From the NCBI GenBank assembly GCA_947475525.1, contig CANJMI010000005.1, positions 237,673-301,672 of the forward strand: 64,000 nucleotides of DNA. Direction: 5' to 3'. The translations under genes and the position numbers were made by a program. The notes beneath the pieces were generated by a model. It saw nothing but the letters and a program-made list of their open reading frames with translations. It was not told the origin of the DNA and did no database searches. Origin of the DNA: Polyangiaceae bacterium (GTDB lineage Bacteria > Myxococcota_A > Polyangia > Polyangiales > Polyangiaceae). The stretch's first letter is position 1. Every line of letters starts with the position of its first letter. Positions 19,433-30,384 of this stretch are shown here, one piece after another.

Positions 19433-20178
19433 CGACGCGGGTTATCCCTTGCCTCGACGTGAACGCGGGTCGAGTCGTCAAAGGCGTGAAGTTTAGCGGC
19501 CTCCGCGACGCCGGCGATCCCGCTGAACGCGCTTCCGTTTACGAAGCACAAGGCGCCGACGAGCTCGTCCTCCTCGACGTATCCGCAACGCCAGAAGGAC
19601 GCTCGAATGCTACCGACACCGTGCGCCGCGTGCGACAGGTGCTCGGGGTGCCACTCACCGTGGGAGGTGGCGTGCGGCAAGTCGATGACGCGCGACGACT
19701 GCTCGACGCCGGCGCCGACAAAGTGGCGACGAACACCGCCGCGGTGGAAGACCCTTCGCTGCTCGACCGGCTCGCCGCTACGTTCGGTTCCCAGTGCACC
19801 GTCCTTGCGATCGATGCGGCCCGAAGTGCTCGCGGCTTCGAAGTGGTGATTCGGTCCGGCAAGGAGCGCACCGGGCGCGATGCGATCCTATGGGCACGCG
19901 AGGCGGCCGCCCGCGGCGCCGGAGAGATTCTCCTCACGAGCTGGGATCGCGATGGCACCCGCTCCGGCTACGACACCGAACTCATCCAGGCCATCGCCTC
20001 CTGCGTGAACATCCCTATCGTGGCCTCGGGAGGCGCGGCTCACGCGGGACACTTGATCGATGCCGTCAATTGCGGAGCGAGCGCAGTCCTCGCGGCGTCG
20101 ATTCTTCATGACGGAGAGACGACCGTCGGCGACTTGAAGCGAGCCCTCGCGAACGCCGGACTCCCGGTGCGACTCTAA
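19426..20178 (+). CDS. hisF: imidazole glycerol phosphate synthase, cyclase subunit
   Basis: A 250-residue (beta/alpha)8 barrel that closes the imidazole ring using ammonia from HisH, giving imidazole glycerol phosphate and AICAR. It shows the TTRVIPCLDVNAGRVVKGVK start with the catalytic Asp, the half-barrel phosphate sites LTVGGGVR and PIVASGGAAHAGH, the second catalytic Asp in LAIDAAR, and LTSWDRDGTRSGYD. Length and motifs are normal. Confidence 0.96.
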   Translation: MLTTRVIPCLDVNAGRVVKGVKFSGLRDAGDPAERASVYEAQGADELVLLDVSATPEGRSNATDTVRRVRQVLGVPLTVGGGVRQVDDARRLLDAGADKVATNTAAVEDPSLLDRLAATFGSQCTVLAIDAARSARGFEVVIRSGKERTGRDAILWAREAAARGAGEILLTSWDRDGTRSGYDTELIQAIASCVNIPIVASGGAAHAGHLIDAVNCGASAVLAASILHDGETTVGDLKRALANAGLPVRL

Positions 20179-20206
20179 ACCTCGAACGGACCTACGGACC
20201 GACGCG

Positions 20207-21478
20207 ATGCTCATTCCTTCAATCGATCTCATGGGCGGCCAGACGGTGCAGCTCATCGGCGGCAAAGAACACGCACTCGATGCGGGCGACCCCATCCCGA
20301 TCGCCAAGCGCTTCGGACGGGTCGGGGAAGTCGCCTGCATCGACCTCGACGCGGCGCTCGGCCAAGGCTCCAACCGCGCCCTCATCGAGTCGGTCTGCAG
20401 CGTTGCGCGTTGCCGTGTCGGAGGTGGGATCCGCGACGAAGCGACGGCACGGGCCGTCCTCGATGCGGGAGCACGTAAAATCATCATCGGCACCGCGGCG
20501 AAGCCCGAGCTCTTGTCGAAGCTGCCGCGCGACCGCGTCATCGTCGCGCTCGACGCGCTCGACGGAGAGATCGTCATCGAGGGCTGGCGGACGAAAACGG
20601 GCGCTAGCGTGGCCGACCGAATGCACGAGCTTCGCGGCCTCGCCGGAGGATTTTTGGTGACGTTTGTCGAGCGTGAAGGCCGCATGCAAGGCACCGCACT
20701 CGAGCGCGTCGCGGAACTTCGCAAAGCCGCGGGTAGCGCCGAGCTGACGATAGCCGGCGGGGTCACGACGGCCGCTGAAATTGCGGAGCTCGATCGGATG
20801 GGGGTCGATGCGCAAGTGGGGATGGCCCTCTACACAGGCCGAATGGACCTTGCCGATGCGTTCGCCGCCCCGCTAACGAGCGACCGCGAAGATGGGCTCT
20901 TCGCGACCGTGGTGGTCGACGAGCACGGACGGGCGCTTGGCCTGTGCTGGTCGAACCACGAGAGCCTTCGCGAAGCGCTCGCGACAGGCAAAGGGGTCTA
21001 TTGGTCGCGGCGACGCGGACTCTGGCGCAAAGGAGAATCGAGTGGGGCCACGCAAGAGCTGCTCGCGGTCGATCTCGACTGCGACCGCGACGCGCTTCGG
21101 TTCACGGTACGTCAAGCGAGCCCTGGATTTTGCCATCGCGACACCACGAGTTGTTGGGGACCGCTCGGCGGATTACCGGCCTTGGCCGCCACCCTTCACG
21201 CGCGCGCGCAGGAAGCGTCCGTCGATTCGTACACGACGCGCCTACTTGCCGATCCTGCACTTTTGCGTGCAAAATTGCTGGAAGAAGCGAAAGAGCTCGC
21301 CTGCGCCGAGGGACCCGTGGCCATCGCCAACGAGGTTGCGGACGTCATCTACTTTGCACTCGTCGCCGCGCGCCGGGGCGGGGTCTCACTCGGCGATGTC
21401 GAGCGCGTACTCGACCAGCGGGCACTGCGCGTGACGCGGCGCAAAGGTGACGCGAAACCAGAGAACGAGGAACCATGA
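20207..21478 (+). CDS. hisA: trifunctional HisA-HisI-HisE fusion
   Basis: A 423-residue fusion of three histidine enzymes. Residues 1 to ~224 are HisA, the ProFAR isomerase (LIPSIDLMGGQTVQL with Asp7, VGGGIRDEATARAVLDAG, TIAGGVTT). Residues ~225-318 are HisI, PR-AMP cyclohydrolase: YWSRRRGLWRKGESSG, the metal site DCDRDA at 291-296 and Cys292/309/316. Residues ~325-412 are HisE, PR-ATP pyrophosphohydrolase: LLEEAKEL and NEVADVIYFALV. HisI-HisE fusions are common; having HisA in front is not one I know as standard. Steps 2, 3 and 4 thus sit on one chain. hisD starts within the stop codon (ATGA). Confidence 0.93.
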   Translation: MLIPSIDLMGGQTVQLIGGKEHALDAGDPIPIAKRFGRVGEVACIDLDAALGQGSNRALIESVCSVARCRVGGGIRDEATARAVLDAGARKIIIGTAAKPELLSKLPRDRVIVALDALDGEIVIEGWRTKTGASVADRMHELRGLAGGFLVTFVEREGRMQGTALERVAELRKAAGSAELTIAGGVTTAAEIAELDRMGVDAQVGMALYTGRMDLADAFAAPLTSDREDGLFATVVVDEHGRALGLCWSNHESLREALATGKGVYWSRRRGLWRKGESSGATQELLAVDLDCDRDALRFTVRQASPGFCHRDTTSCWGPLGGLPALAATLHARAQEASVDSYTTRLLADPALLRAKLLEEAKELACAEGPVAIANEVADVIYFALVAARRGGVSLGDVERVLDQRALRVTRRKGDAKPENEEP

Positions 21479-22734
21479 CACTCCGCAGCGTCTCTTACAG
21501 CGAGCTCGAAGGGCTCTTGCGCACGCGCGAACCGGTCGACTCGAACACCTTGGCGCACGCGGCACGCATCGTTGATGACGTGCGGACGAACGGCGACGAC
21601 GCGCTTCGTCGCTACGCGCAGGAACACGATGGGCTCGCCGATGGGGCACCCTTGCTCCTCGGCCGTGATGCGCTCGATGCCGCGCTCGAACGCACCTCGC
21701 AGGGAGAGCGCGGCCTCCTCGAGCGCACCGCGAACCGCATCGGCCGCTTTGCCGAGGCGCAACGGCACGCACTCGAGTCCACGGCCATCGCGATCGAGGG
21801 CGGCCGCGCCGGTCACCTCGTCGCCCCGGTCGAACGCGCGGGATGCTATGCGCCAGGCGGCGGCTACCCTCTTCCGTCGAGCGTCCTCATGACCGCGATT
21901 ACCGCGCGCGTCGCTGGCGTCTCCCGCGTGATCGTAGCCAGCCCGAAGCCGAAAGACATCATGCTGGCGGCCGCGGCGATCGCCGGGGCCGACGCTTTTT
22001 TGTGCGCGGGGGGCGCCCATGCAATCGCGGCTCTCGCTTACGGCACGAGCACGGTGCCGAACGTCGACGTCATCGCTGGCCCGGGAAATCGCTGGGTTAC
22101 CGCGGGCAAGAAGCTCGTGGCCGGACGGGTCGGCATCGACCTTATCGCTGGACCGAGTGAGCTCGTCGTGCTCGCGGATGACTCAGCGGATCCGGAGCTC
22201 ATCGCGGCCGATCTTCTCGCGCAGGCGGAACACGCCGAGGACGCATTGCCGATCCTCGTCACGCCTAGCGCAGAGCTCGCCCACCAGGTCTCTTCCGCGC
22301 TCGAAGCGCAGCTCGCAACATTGCCTACCGCGCACGTCGCGCGACTTGCCCTTGCGAATGGCTACGCCGTCGTGTGCGCGACCATGGAGGAATGTTTCGC
22401 CGCGTGTGACAAGCTTGCGCCCGAGCATCTCGAGGTGATGACGCGCGAGCCCGAACTCGCATGCCGCAAGGTCTCCCATTACGGAGCACTCTTCATCGGG
22501 CCTCACTCAGCCGAGGTCCTCGGCGACTACGGCGCGGGCCCAAATCACACGCTACCAACCGGCGGCGGCGCGCGTCACACAGGCGGGCTCTCGGTCTTGA
22601 CGTTCCTCCGCGTACGCACATGGATGCGACTCGACCCGGGCCCCGCCGCAAGTGCGCTCGCGAGCGACGCCGCCGCCCTCGCGCGCATCGAGGGCCTCGA
22701 AGCGCACGCCCGCGCGGCCGACCGAAGGCGCTAA
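21475..22734 (+). CDS. hisD: histidinol dehydrogenase
   Basis: A 419-residue zinc enzyme that performs the last two NAD-dependent oxidations from histidinol to histidine. Landmarks are the GCYAPGGGYPLPSSVLMT stretch, the IAGPGNRWVTAGKK nucleotide loop, the zinc ligands in LLAQAEHAEDA, the catalytic LAPEHLEVM, the YGAGPNHTLPT Asp/His region and the terminal His in EGLEAHARA. It is the last gene of the operon and ends 3 bases before the stop of the convergent lipoprotein gene. Confidence 0.96.
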   Translation: MTLRSVSYSELEGLLRTREPVDSNTLAHAARIVDDVRTNGDDALRRYAQEHDGLADGAPLLLGRDALDAALERTSQGERGLLERTANRIGRFAEAQRHALESTAIAIEGGRAGHLVAPVERAGCYAPGGGYPLPSSVLMTAITARVAGVSRVIVASPKPKDIMLAAAAIAGADAFLCAGGAHAIAALAYGTSTVPNVDVIAGPGNRWVTAGKKLVAGRVGIDLIAGPSELVVLADDSADPELIAADLLAQAEHAEDALPILVTPSAELAHQVSSALEAQLATLPTAHVARLALANGYAVVCATMEECFAACDKLAPEHLEVMTREPELACRKVSHYGALFIGPHSAEVLGDYGAGPNHTLPTGGGARHTGGLSVLTFLRVRTWMRLDPGPAASALASDAAALARIEGLEAHARAADRRR

Positions 22735-22737
22735 AAC

Positions 22738-22998
22738 TCAGCTGCTCGACGGCTGACAGCTCTTCAAGTTGCCGTTCGAGACTCCGTTGCACTTTTCCCC
22801 CACCTCGCAATCGGTTTGGGCGTCGCACAACCTGCGGCACACCTGGCCGTCAACGCTCGAAGTATTGGTACAGACGGCATTGTCGCCACACTCCGTCGTC
22901 GCCCCGGGCGTGTCGCAAGGCCCACCGATTGGGGCCTCATCGCCACAGGCCACCAACGCGAGAACGAACAAGAGCAGACCGCTCGTCACAATACGCAT
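22738..22998 (-). CDS. small Cys-rich lipoprotein
   Basis: An 86-residue protein, MRIVTSGLLLFVLALVACGD, with lipobox LVAC. A ~65-residue region follows with nine Cys in a knottin/EGF-like spacing (GGPCDTPGATTECGDNAVC ... CRRLCDAQTDCEVGEKCNG). This C-x-n pattern is common in short repeats of myxobacterial surface lipoproteins. Its stop faces the hisD stop. Function unknown. Confidence 0.7.
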   Translation of the reverse strand: MRIVTSGLLLFVLALVACGDEAPIGGPCDTPGATTECGDNAVCTNTSSVDGQVCRRLCDAQTDCEVGEKCNGVSNGNLKSCQPSSS

Positions 22999-23104
22999 GC
23001 GCGAAGATTAGTACACCACGAGGTCTCCACAAACCTCGCCGCTCGGGCCATGGTCCAACCGCGGGTTCGGGCGGGCAGCGAGGCCTTCTGCTATAGACGG
23101 TCGC

Positions 23105-24100
23105 ATGCTTGGACGCCGCGGACTCGCGTGTGGGATAACGGCGCTCGGACTTCTCGGCGCGTGCGGGGGGGAGACGTTGACCAATGCCGCAGTGGGCTCG
23201 ACCTCGACCTCGAGCGCGAGCTCGGGCAGCGGAGGCAATTCAGCCACGGGCAGCGGAGGCGATGTCACCTCGACTTCCTCTTCCAACGGAGCCGGCGGAA
23301 GCATCACCGGACCTATCGGTGGCGAGCGTCCGGTGACGGTCATCGCGCCTCCGGCCTACTCGCCCAACGTTGCGGCCCCGCTGCTGCTGCTGCTCCACGG
23401 TTACAGCGCAGGCGGTGACGTTCAGGAGCTCTACCTCGACCTTGGGACAGAGGCGGCGAAGCGTGGCTATCTCTTCGCGCACCCCGACGGCAGCATCGAC
23501 AAAGGCGGCCTCGAGTTCTGGAATGCGACCGATGCCTGTTGCGATTTCTATGGCTCAGGCATCGATGATTCTACCTACCTCGCGAAGGTGATTGCGGACA
23601 TCCAGCTCGTGTTCAACGTCGACGCGCGGCGCATCTACCTGATGGGCCACTCGAACGGCGCTTTCATGTCCCACCGCGTGGCGTGCGATCACGCCGACCT
23701 CATCTCGGCGATCGCGACGCTCTCCGGATCGCAATACAAAGACGCGACGCAATGCAAGCCGAGCGAACCCGTCAGCGCGCTCATCATCCAGGGCACGCTC
23801 GATTCCGTCATTCTCTATGGCGGCGGTAAGCTCTTCGGCAAGGACTACCCGGGCGCGATGGAAACAGCCCAAGATTGGGCGAACAACGACGGCTGCAAGG
23901 GTGCGCCGAACGAGAGCCTTCCGAACCTCGACCTCGTCGGACTACCGATCGCGGAGACCCAGGTGCTGCGCTGGGAGAACTGCGCCGCGAAGAGCTCAGT
24001 CGAGCACTGGAGGATCGGGGGCGCGACGCACATTCCGCTCTTCAAAAAGAACTTCAACGCGGAGCTCTTCGACTTCTTCGACGGCCACGCGAAGCCATGA
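23105..24100 (+). CDS. lipoprotein poly(hydroxybutyrate) depolymerase-like esterase
   Basis: A 331-residue protein with a lipoprotein signal (CGITALGLLGACGG), then a Ser/Thr/Gly linker to about residue 70, then an alpha/beta-hydrolase domain of the LpqC/PHB-depolymerase type. Key elements are the oxyanion segment LLLLLHGYSAGGD, the nucleophile elbow LMGHSNGAFMS, an Asp in IQGTLDSVI and the likely catalytic His in GGATHIPLF. A carbohydrate-linked ester or polyester substrate is plausible, but nothing in the sequence fixes it. The stop overlaps the next gene start (ATGA), suggesting co-translation with the VTT protein. Confidence 0.78.
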   Translation: MLGRRGLACGITALGLLGACGGETLTNAAVGSTSTSSASSGSGGNSATGSGGDVTSTSSSNGAGGSITGPIGGERPVTVIAPPAYSPNVAAPLLLLLHGYSAGGDVQELYLDLGTEAAKRGYLFAHPDGSIDKGGLEFWNATDACCDFYGSGIDDSTYLAKVIADIQLVFNVDARRIYLMGHSNGAFMSHRVACDHADLISAIATLSGSQYKDATQCKPSEPVSALIIQGTLDSVILYGGGKLFGKDYPGAMETAQDWANNDGCKGAPNESLPNLDLVGLPIAETQVLRWENCAAKSSVEHWRIGGATHIPLFKKNFNAELFDFFDGHAKP

Positions 24101-24693
24101 ACGAGCCGCGTCCGAAGCGCAATCGCTTGGTGCTGCTGTTTCTTGCGACCGCCCTTGCGCTCGGGGCGGTACGCCTGTCGGGCCTCAGTCGAGGCCTCAA
24201 CGCCGCTACGCTCGAAGCGACGATGCGCGAGGCCGGACCACTCGGCGTGCTGGTCTTCATCGGGGCATTCGTACTCGGCGTGCTCGCCTACCTGCCTGGC
24301 GCAATTTTCGTCGCAGCCGGCACGCTCGCTTACGGGAAGCTATTGGGCTTCTTTATCAACCTTTTCGCTGGGTTTCTCGCTGTCTGCGCGAGCTTCGGCG
24401 TGGCGCGCGCCATCGGCGGACAGCAACTCGATGCGGACACGAGCCCGCGCATCCACAAGCTCCTCAAACGAATCGAACGGCGTCCCGTGCTGACGCTCGC
24501 GTTGATTCGCGCGGTCATGTTCATTTCACCACCGCTCAACACCGCGCTGGCGCTCTCGCGAATTCGTTTCCGTGATTTCGCGCTCGGCTCAGCGGTCGGG
24601 CTCATCCTCCCGATGGCCGTGACGACGTTCGCGCTCAACTGGTTGATGGATCTTCCCGCGTTCGCTCGGGCAACGCAGTTCCTGTTCGGCTGA
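24097..24693 (+). CDS. TVP38/TMEM64 (VTT domain) membrane protein
   Basis: A 198-residue inner-membrane protein with an N-terminal membrane helix (LVLLFLATALALGAVRLSGL), then the VTT/DedA-like core: GVLVFIGAFVLGVLAYLPGA, the glycine-rich FVAAGTLAYGKLLGFFIN, GVARAIGG and the RPVLTLALIRAVMFISPPLN reentrant segment. Proteins of this superfamily are implicated in lipid scrambling/flipping. It overlaps the upstream esterase gene by 4 bases and ends one base before the convergent argG. Confidence 0.85.
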   Translation: MNEPRPKRNRLVLLFLATALALGAVRLSGLSRGLNAATLEATMREAGPLGVLVFIGAFVLGVLAYLPGAIFVAAGTLAYGKLLGFFINLFAGFLAVCASFGVARAIGGQQLDADTSPRIHKLLKRIERRPVLTLALIRAVMFISPPLNTALALSRIRFRDFALGSAVGLILPMAVTTFALNWLMDLPAFARATQFLFG

Positions 24694-24694
24694 G

Positions 24695-27360
<2,666 letters not shown>

Positions 27361-27391
27361 GGGGGCGCGTCTGGTGCGCTGACTCTGGTGG

Positions 27392-27418
27392 GCTGAGAGC
27401 GCTGAGAGCGCTGAGAGT
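27392..27418. repeat. 9-bp tandem repeat, three units
   Basis: Three consecutive units gctgagagc/gctgagagc/gctgagagt lie in the intergenic space between the M74 lipoprotein gene and tRNA-Glu. Several other 9-base triplications occur in this window. Confidence 0.85.
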
Positions 27419-27431
27419 TCTGAGTCGAGAG

Positions 27432-27506
27432 TGGTGATCCCAGCGGGAATCGAACCCGCGTTATCGGCGTGAGAAGCCGACGTCCTAACCGCTAGACGAT
27501 GGGACC
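27432..27506 (-). tRNA. tRNA-Glu (UUC)
   Basis: Read on the minus strand the sequence folds as a cloverleaf of 75 bases including an encoded CCA. The acceptor arm GGTCCCA pairs with TGGGATC, the anticodon loop CTTCTCA gives anticodon UUC, and the T-loop GGTTCGATTC is standard. It sits 45 bases from a second minus-strand tRNA. Confidence 0.95.
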
Positions 27507-27551
27507 GGAGCGTTCAACGTGTCATGGCCGTTTGCAAAAGTGGCGGGCCAG

Positions 27552-27622
27552 TTGGGGAACTAGGATTCGAACCTAGATAACAGGAATCAGAATCCTGTGT
27601 CCTGCCATTGGACGATTCCCCA
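27552..27622 (-). tRNA. tRNA-Gln (CUG)
   Basis: A 71-base cloverleaf on the minus strand. Acceptor TGGGGAA pairs with TTCCCCA, the anticodon loop TTCTGAT gives anticodon CUG, and the T arm contains GGTTCGAATCC. The U1-A72 end is typical of tRNA-Gln. Unlike the neighbouring tRNA-Glu, the CCA tail is not encoded. Confidence 0.95.
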
Positions 27623-27795
27623 TTCGAATCGCGCGCGGAATTCGATGGCGGCAGGAGCCAATCCCTTACGAGCGAGCGCAAAGACCCTATTTCCACATGG
27701 CCGCCGTGTCAACGGTGGAATGTTTTTCTCCACCCGAAGGCGCGAGTGAGTGCCCTTTGACGCGCCGGTTGCACGGTGGCTATCCTCTCGCCCGG

Positions 27796-28467
27796 ATGCC
27801 AAGCCCCGTCGACGCGTCGAGTGTCCGCGAACGCCGCTACGGCGCAGGCGAGACGCTGTTTCGCGCGGGCGACGCTGGCGCCAACCTGTTTGTCATTCGC
27901 GAGGGCTCCGTTCGCGTCAGCTGCTCGCTCGGCGATCGGGAGCTGACCCTCGGACTCGTAGGCCCCGGCGAATTCATTGGAGAAGACGGGCTCATCGGCG
28001 ACGCGCACGCGACGACGGCCACCGCGCTCGAGCCCACCTGCGCACTGCTCGTCGATGCGCTTTCACTCGAGGCCATGGTCGCGGAGGACGCCGCCATCGC
28101 GATACAGTTGGTTCGCGCACTGATGGCCAAGCTCCGCGCGTACCAGGACCGCGTTGCCCTTCTCGCCCGCCCAAGCGCCGGTCGCCTTGCGCTCGCGATC
28201 GCGCGCCTCACCGAGAGCATCGGACAAGCCGACCCCGAGGGGACCCTCCTTCCGAGGCGCCTGCGCGATCTTGCGGCGGACGTAGGCCTCGACGAAGTCA
28301 CGCTTGCCGAAGCGTCCAAAACCCTCGTGAAGGAGCGGCTTCTGCGCATCAAGAAGCACGGGATAGTGGTGCCCGACCTCCAGCGGATGTATGAATTCGT
28401 TACGATCGCCGATGCCGCCGCTACTCCAAACCTGGACGCCGAAGCCATGAGGAACCGTGGAGCTTAG
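27796..28467 (+). CDS. Crp/Fnr-family transcription regulator
   Basis: A 223-residue regulator. The N-terminal cyclic-nucleotide-binding fold is visible as RRYGAGETLFRAGDAGANLF, VIREGSVRVSC, LGLVGPGEFIGEDGLIGD and TATALEPTCALLVD. A dimerisation helix follows (IQLVRALMAKLRAYQDRVALL), then a C-terminal winged helix-turn-helix (LRDLAADVGLDEVTLAEASKTLVKERLL). There is no Cys cluster, so it is not an Fe-S Fnr sensor. The R-x-S/T pattern for cAMP phosphate binding is not clearly present, so the ligand is uncertain. The next gene, a class II cyclic-nucleotide phosphodiesterase-like protein, overlaps it by 11 bases, which suggests a cyclic-nucleotide signal. Confidence 0.88.
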   Translation: MPSPVDASSVRERRYGAGETLFRAGDAGANLFVIREGSVRVSCSLGDRELTLGLVGPGEFIGEDGLIGDAHATTATALEPTCALLVDALSLEAMVAEDAAIAIQLVRALMAKLRAYQDRVALLARPSAGRLALAIARLTESIGQADPEGTLLPRRLRDLAADVGLDEVTLAEASKTLVKERLLRIKKHGIVVPDLQRMYEFVTIADAAATPNLDAEAMRNRGA

Positions 28468-29224
28468 GGTCCTCGGCTGCCATGGCGGCGAGACGCCTCG
28501 CCATCGGACAACGTCGTTTCTTATCGACGATCGTCTCGCCCTCGACGCGGGCGCGCTGACCTCGCAGCTCGAGCTCGCCGACCAATCGCGCCTCGGTGCC
28601 GTGCTGGTCACCCACGCGCACCTCGACCACATCCGCGATCTCGCGACCGTCGCCGACAACCGATGCCAGAGCGGCGCCGAGCCCCTGATCATCGCAGCCA
28701 CGGGCCCGACGATCGAGACGCTGAAGCGGCACTTCTTCAACGATATTCTGTGGCCGAATTTCGCGGCCATTCCGTCGGGCGCACAGCCGACCATCGTGTA
28801 CCAGGAGCTCGCACTCGAGACGCCCACGCACGTGCTCGGTTACCAAGTCCACGCCGTGGCGGTACACCACACGATCGACACTTCGGGCTTCGTGGTCTCG
28901 AACGGCGAGAGTTCGATCGCGATAAGCGGCGACACGGGACCTACCGCTCGATTCTGGGAAGTCCTCAACGCGACGCCGAATTTAAAGGCGTTGCTGATGG
29001 AGGTAAGCTTCCCGGACCGCCATCAGCACCTCGCGACCCTCAGCGGGCATCACACGCCCCAGACCCTCGAGGCCGACCTCCAGAAGCTCACGTCCCCGAG
29101 TGAACTTGCGACGTTGCTCTACCACATCAAGCCCCAATTCGAGGCCGAGGTGCAGCGTGAGTGCGCCCTGCTCTCGAACTTGAATTTGCGGGTGCTCGAG
29201 CTCGGCGACCACTTCACCTTCTAG
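28457..29224 (+). CDS. metallo-beta-lactamase-fold, class II cyclic-nucleotide phosphodiesterase-like
   Basis: A 255-residue MBL-fold hydrolase. The metal-binding motif reads VTHAHLDHIRDLA (His53, His55, Asp57, His58), close to the H-x-H-L-D-H signature of class II 3',5'-cAMP phosphodiesterases (yeast PDE1, Vibrio CpdP). Later metal ligands are in VAVHHTID, SISGDTG and HHTPQTLEAD. The GTG start overlaps the end of the upstream Crp/Fnr gene, so the two are translationally coupled. Hydrolysis of cAMP or a related nucleotide is inferred from the motif and this neighbour; other MBL substrates remain possible. Confidence 0.75.
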   Translation: MELRVLGCHGGETPRHRTTSFLIDDRLALDAGALTSQLELADQSRLGAVLVTHAHLDHIRDLATVADNRCQSGAEPLIIAATGPTIETLKRHFFNDILWPNFAAIPSGAQPTIVYQELALETPTHVLGYQVHAVAVHHTIDTSGFVVSNGESSIAISGDTGPTARFWEVLNATPNLKALLMEVSFPDRHQHLATLSGHHTPQTLEADLQKLTSPSELATLLYHIKPQFEAEVQRECALLSNLNLRVLELGDHFTF

Positions 29225-29296
29225 TGATCGCACGCTCCTGAGGCGGCACACGAGCGCTCGACGGGGTCGGCCGCCATCCTGCGGCGTAGCGAGCGG

Positions 29297-30256
29297 TCAG
29301 TCGTCGGAGGAGTCGCCGACACCGTCATCGTAGGCGCCATCGTGGGCGCCATCGTCGGTGTCATCGCCATCACCGAAGCCGAGCAACTCGGGGCGACCGG
29401 CGAGCGCGGCGATGGCGCCACCGTGCAAGAACTCAGCTGCCTGCTCGAGCCCGTCGGCGGCAGCGGCGGCGGCTTCGATTTCGACGAGCACAACGGTGAT
29501 GTTGTCGGTCCCGCCCGCGTCGTTCGCGTCCTCGACGAGCTCGCGGCAACGGCTGTCGAGGTCCGTTTCTTTGAGGAGCGTCTCGAGCATTTGCTGATCC
29601 TTCAGCATGCCGTTCAGGCCATCGGAGCAGAGCAGGTAGAGGTCCCCTGGACGCGTGTCGGTGGTGAGCAAGTCGACGACGACATCGGGCCCCATCCCAA
29701 GCGCGCGCGTGATGTAGTTCGAGGGCAGCTGCTTTATCTCCTCCTCGGAGAGCCACGGCGCGATCTCGCTCACCTCGCTGACGAGCGAGTGATCGGTGGT
29801 GAGCTGCGTAATGCGGCCGTCGCGAACGCGGTAACACCGGCTGTCACCGACATGGCCGACGACAGCCTGGCGCGCGTCGGGCGTGAGCATCAAGGTGACG
29901 ACGGTCGTCCCCATCCCCGACTCCGACGCCCCGCGGGCCGCGCGAGCGCACACGGTCTGGTTCGCGAGGCGGACACTGACGACGATGCAATTTTCCTCGT
30001 CGCTGAGGTCCTTGTCGTAGGGAAACGGCCACGTCCGGTCGAGTCCGACGGTCGTGGCGCAGAAGTCCGTCAGCGTCGCGATCGCGAGGGCGCTGGCGAC
30101 ATCTCCCGACATGTGGCCACCCATCCCGTCGGCGACCGCCACGAACCGATGCCGCGGAAAAACAAGGAAGGAATCCTCGTTGCGCTCGCGGATGAGGCCA
30201 ACGTCACTCGATGCCGCATAACGGGGTCGAAGTTGCTGTTTTGTCGCGTCCGCCAT
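29297..30256 (-). CDS. PP2C-type Ser/Thr protein phosphatase
   Basis: A 319-residue PPM/PP2C phosphatase. Metal-binding motifs are ASSDVGLIRERNEDS, VAVADGMGGHMSGDVAS, GMGTTVVTLML, VGHVGDSRCYRVRDG, LYLLCSDGLNGML and GGTDNITVVLVE, all with the catalytic Asp residues. The catalytic part ends near residue 265. The C-terminus is an acidic, Asp/Gly-rich low-complexity tail (GFGDGDDTDDGAHDG...). No membrane segment, so cytoplasmic. It is a likely counterpart to the Hanks-type kinases of this organism, one of which lies at 58163. Confidence 0.95.
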   Translation of the reverse strand: MADATKQQLRPRYAASSDVGLIRERNEDSFLVFPRHRFVAVADGMGGHMSGDVASALAIATLTDFCATTVGLDRTWPFPYDKDLSDEENCIVVSVRLANQTVCARAARGASESGMGTTVVTLMLTPDARQAVVGHVGDSRCYRVRDGRITQLTTDHSLVSEVSEIAPWLSEEEIKQLPSNYITRALGMGPDVVVDLLTTDTRPGDLYLLCSDGLNGMLKDQQMLETLLKETDLDSRCRELVEDANDAGGTDNITVVLVEIEAAAAAADGLEQAAEFLHGGAIAALAGRPELLGFGDGDDTDDGAHDGAYDDGVGDSSDD

Positions 30257-30384
30257 CGTGGGCCCAATCAGCCTAGACGCGCGAGGGGGCGTTGAACAGC
30301 GCGAGGTATCATTGACTCGGCGCTTTCCGCTAAGTATAAGCCTCGACCCCTCGTCTACGCCGCCGAGGGGGAGGAGTCGCCGCC

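Noticed and set aside
27392..27418. Possible CRISPR-like or phage attachment repeat near the tRNA genes
   Set aside because: Only a 9-base unit in direct contact with no spacers; no integrase or tRNA 3' end duplication is seen.
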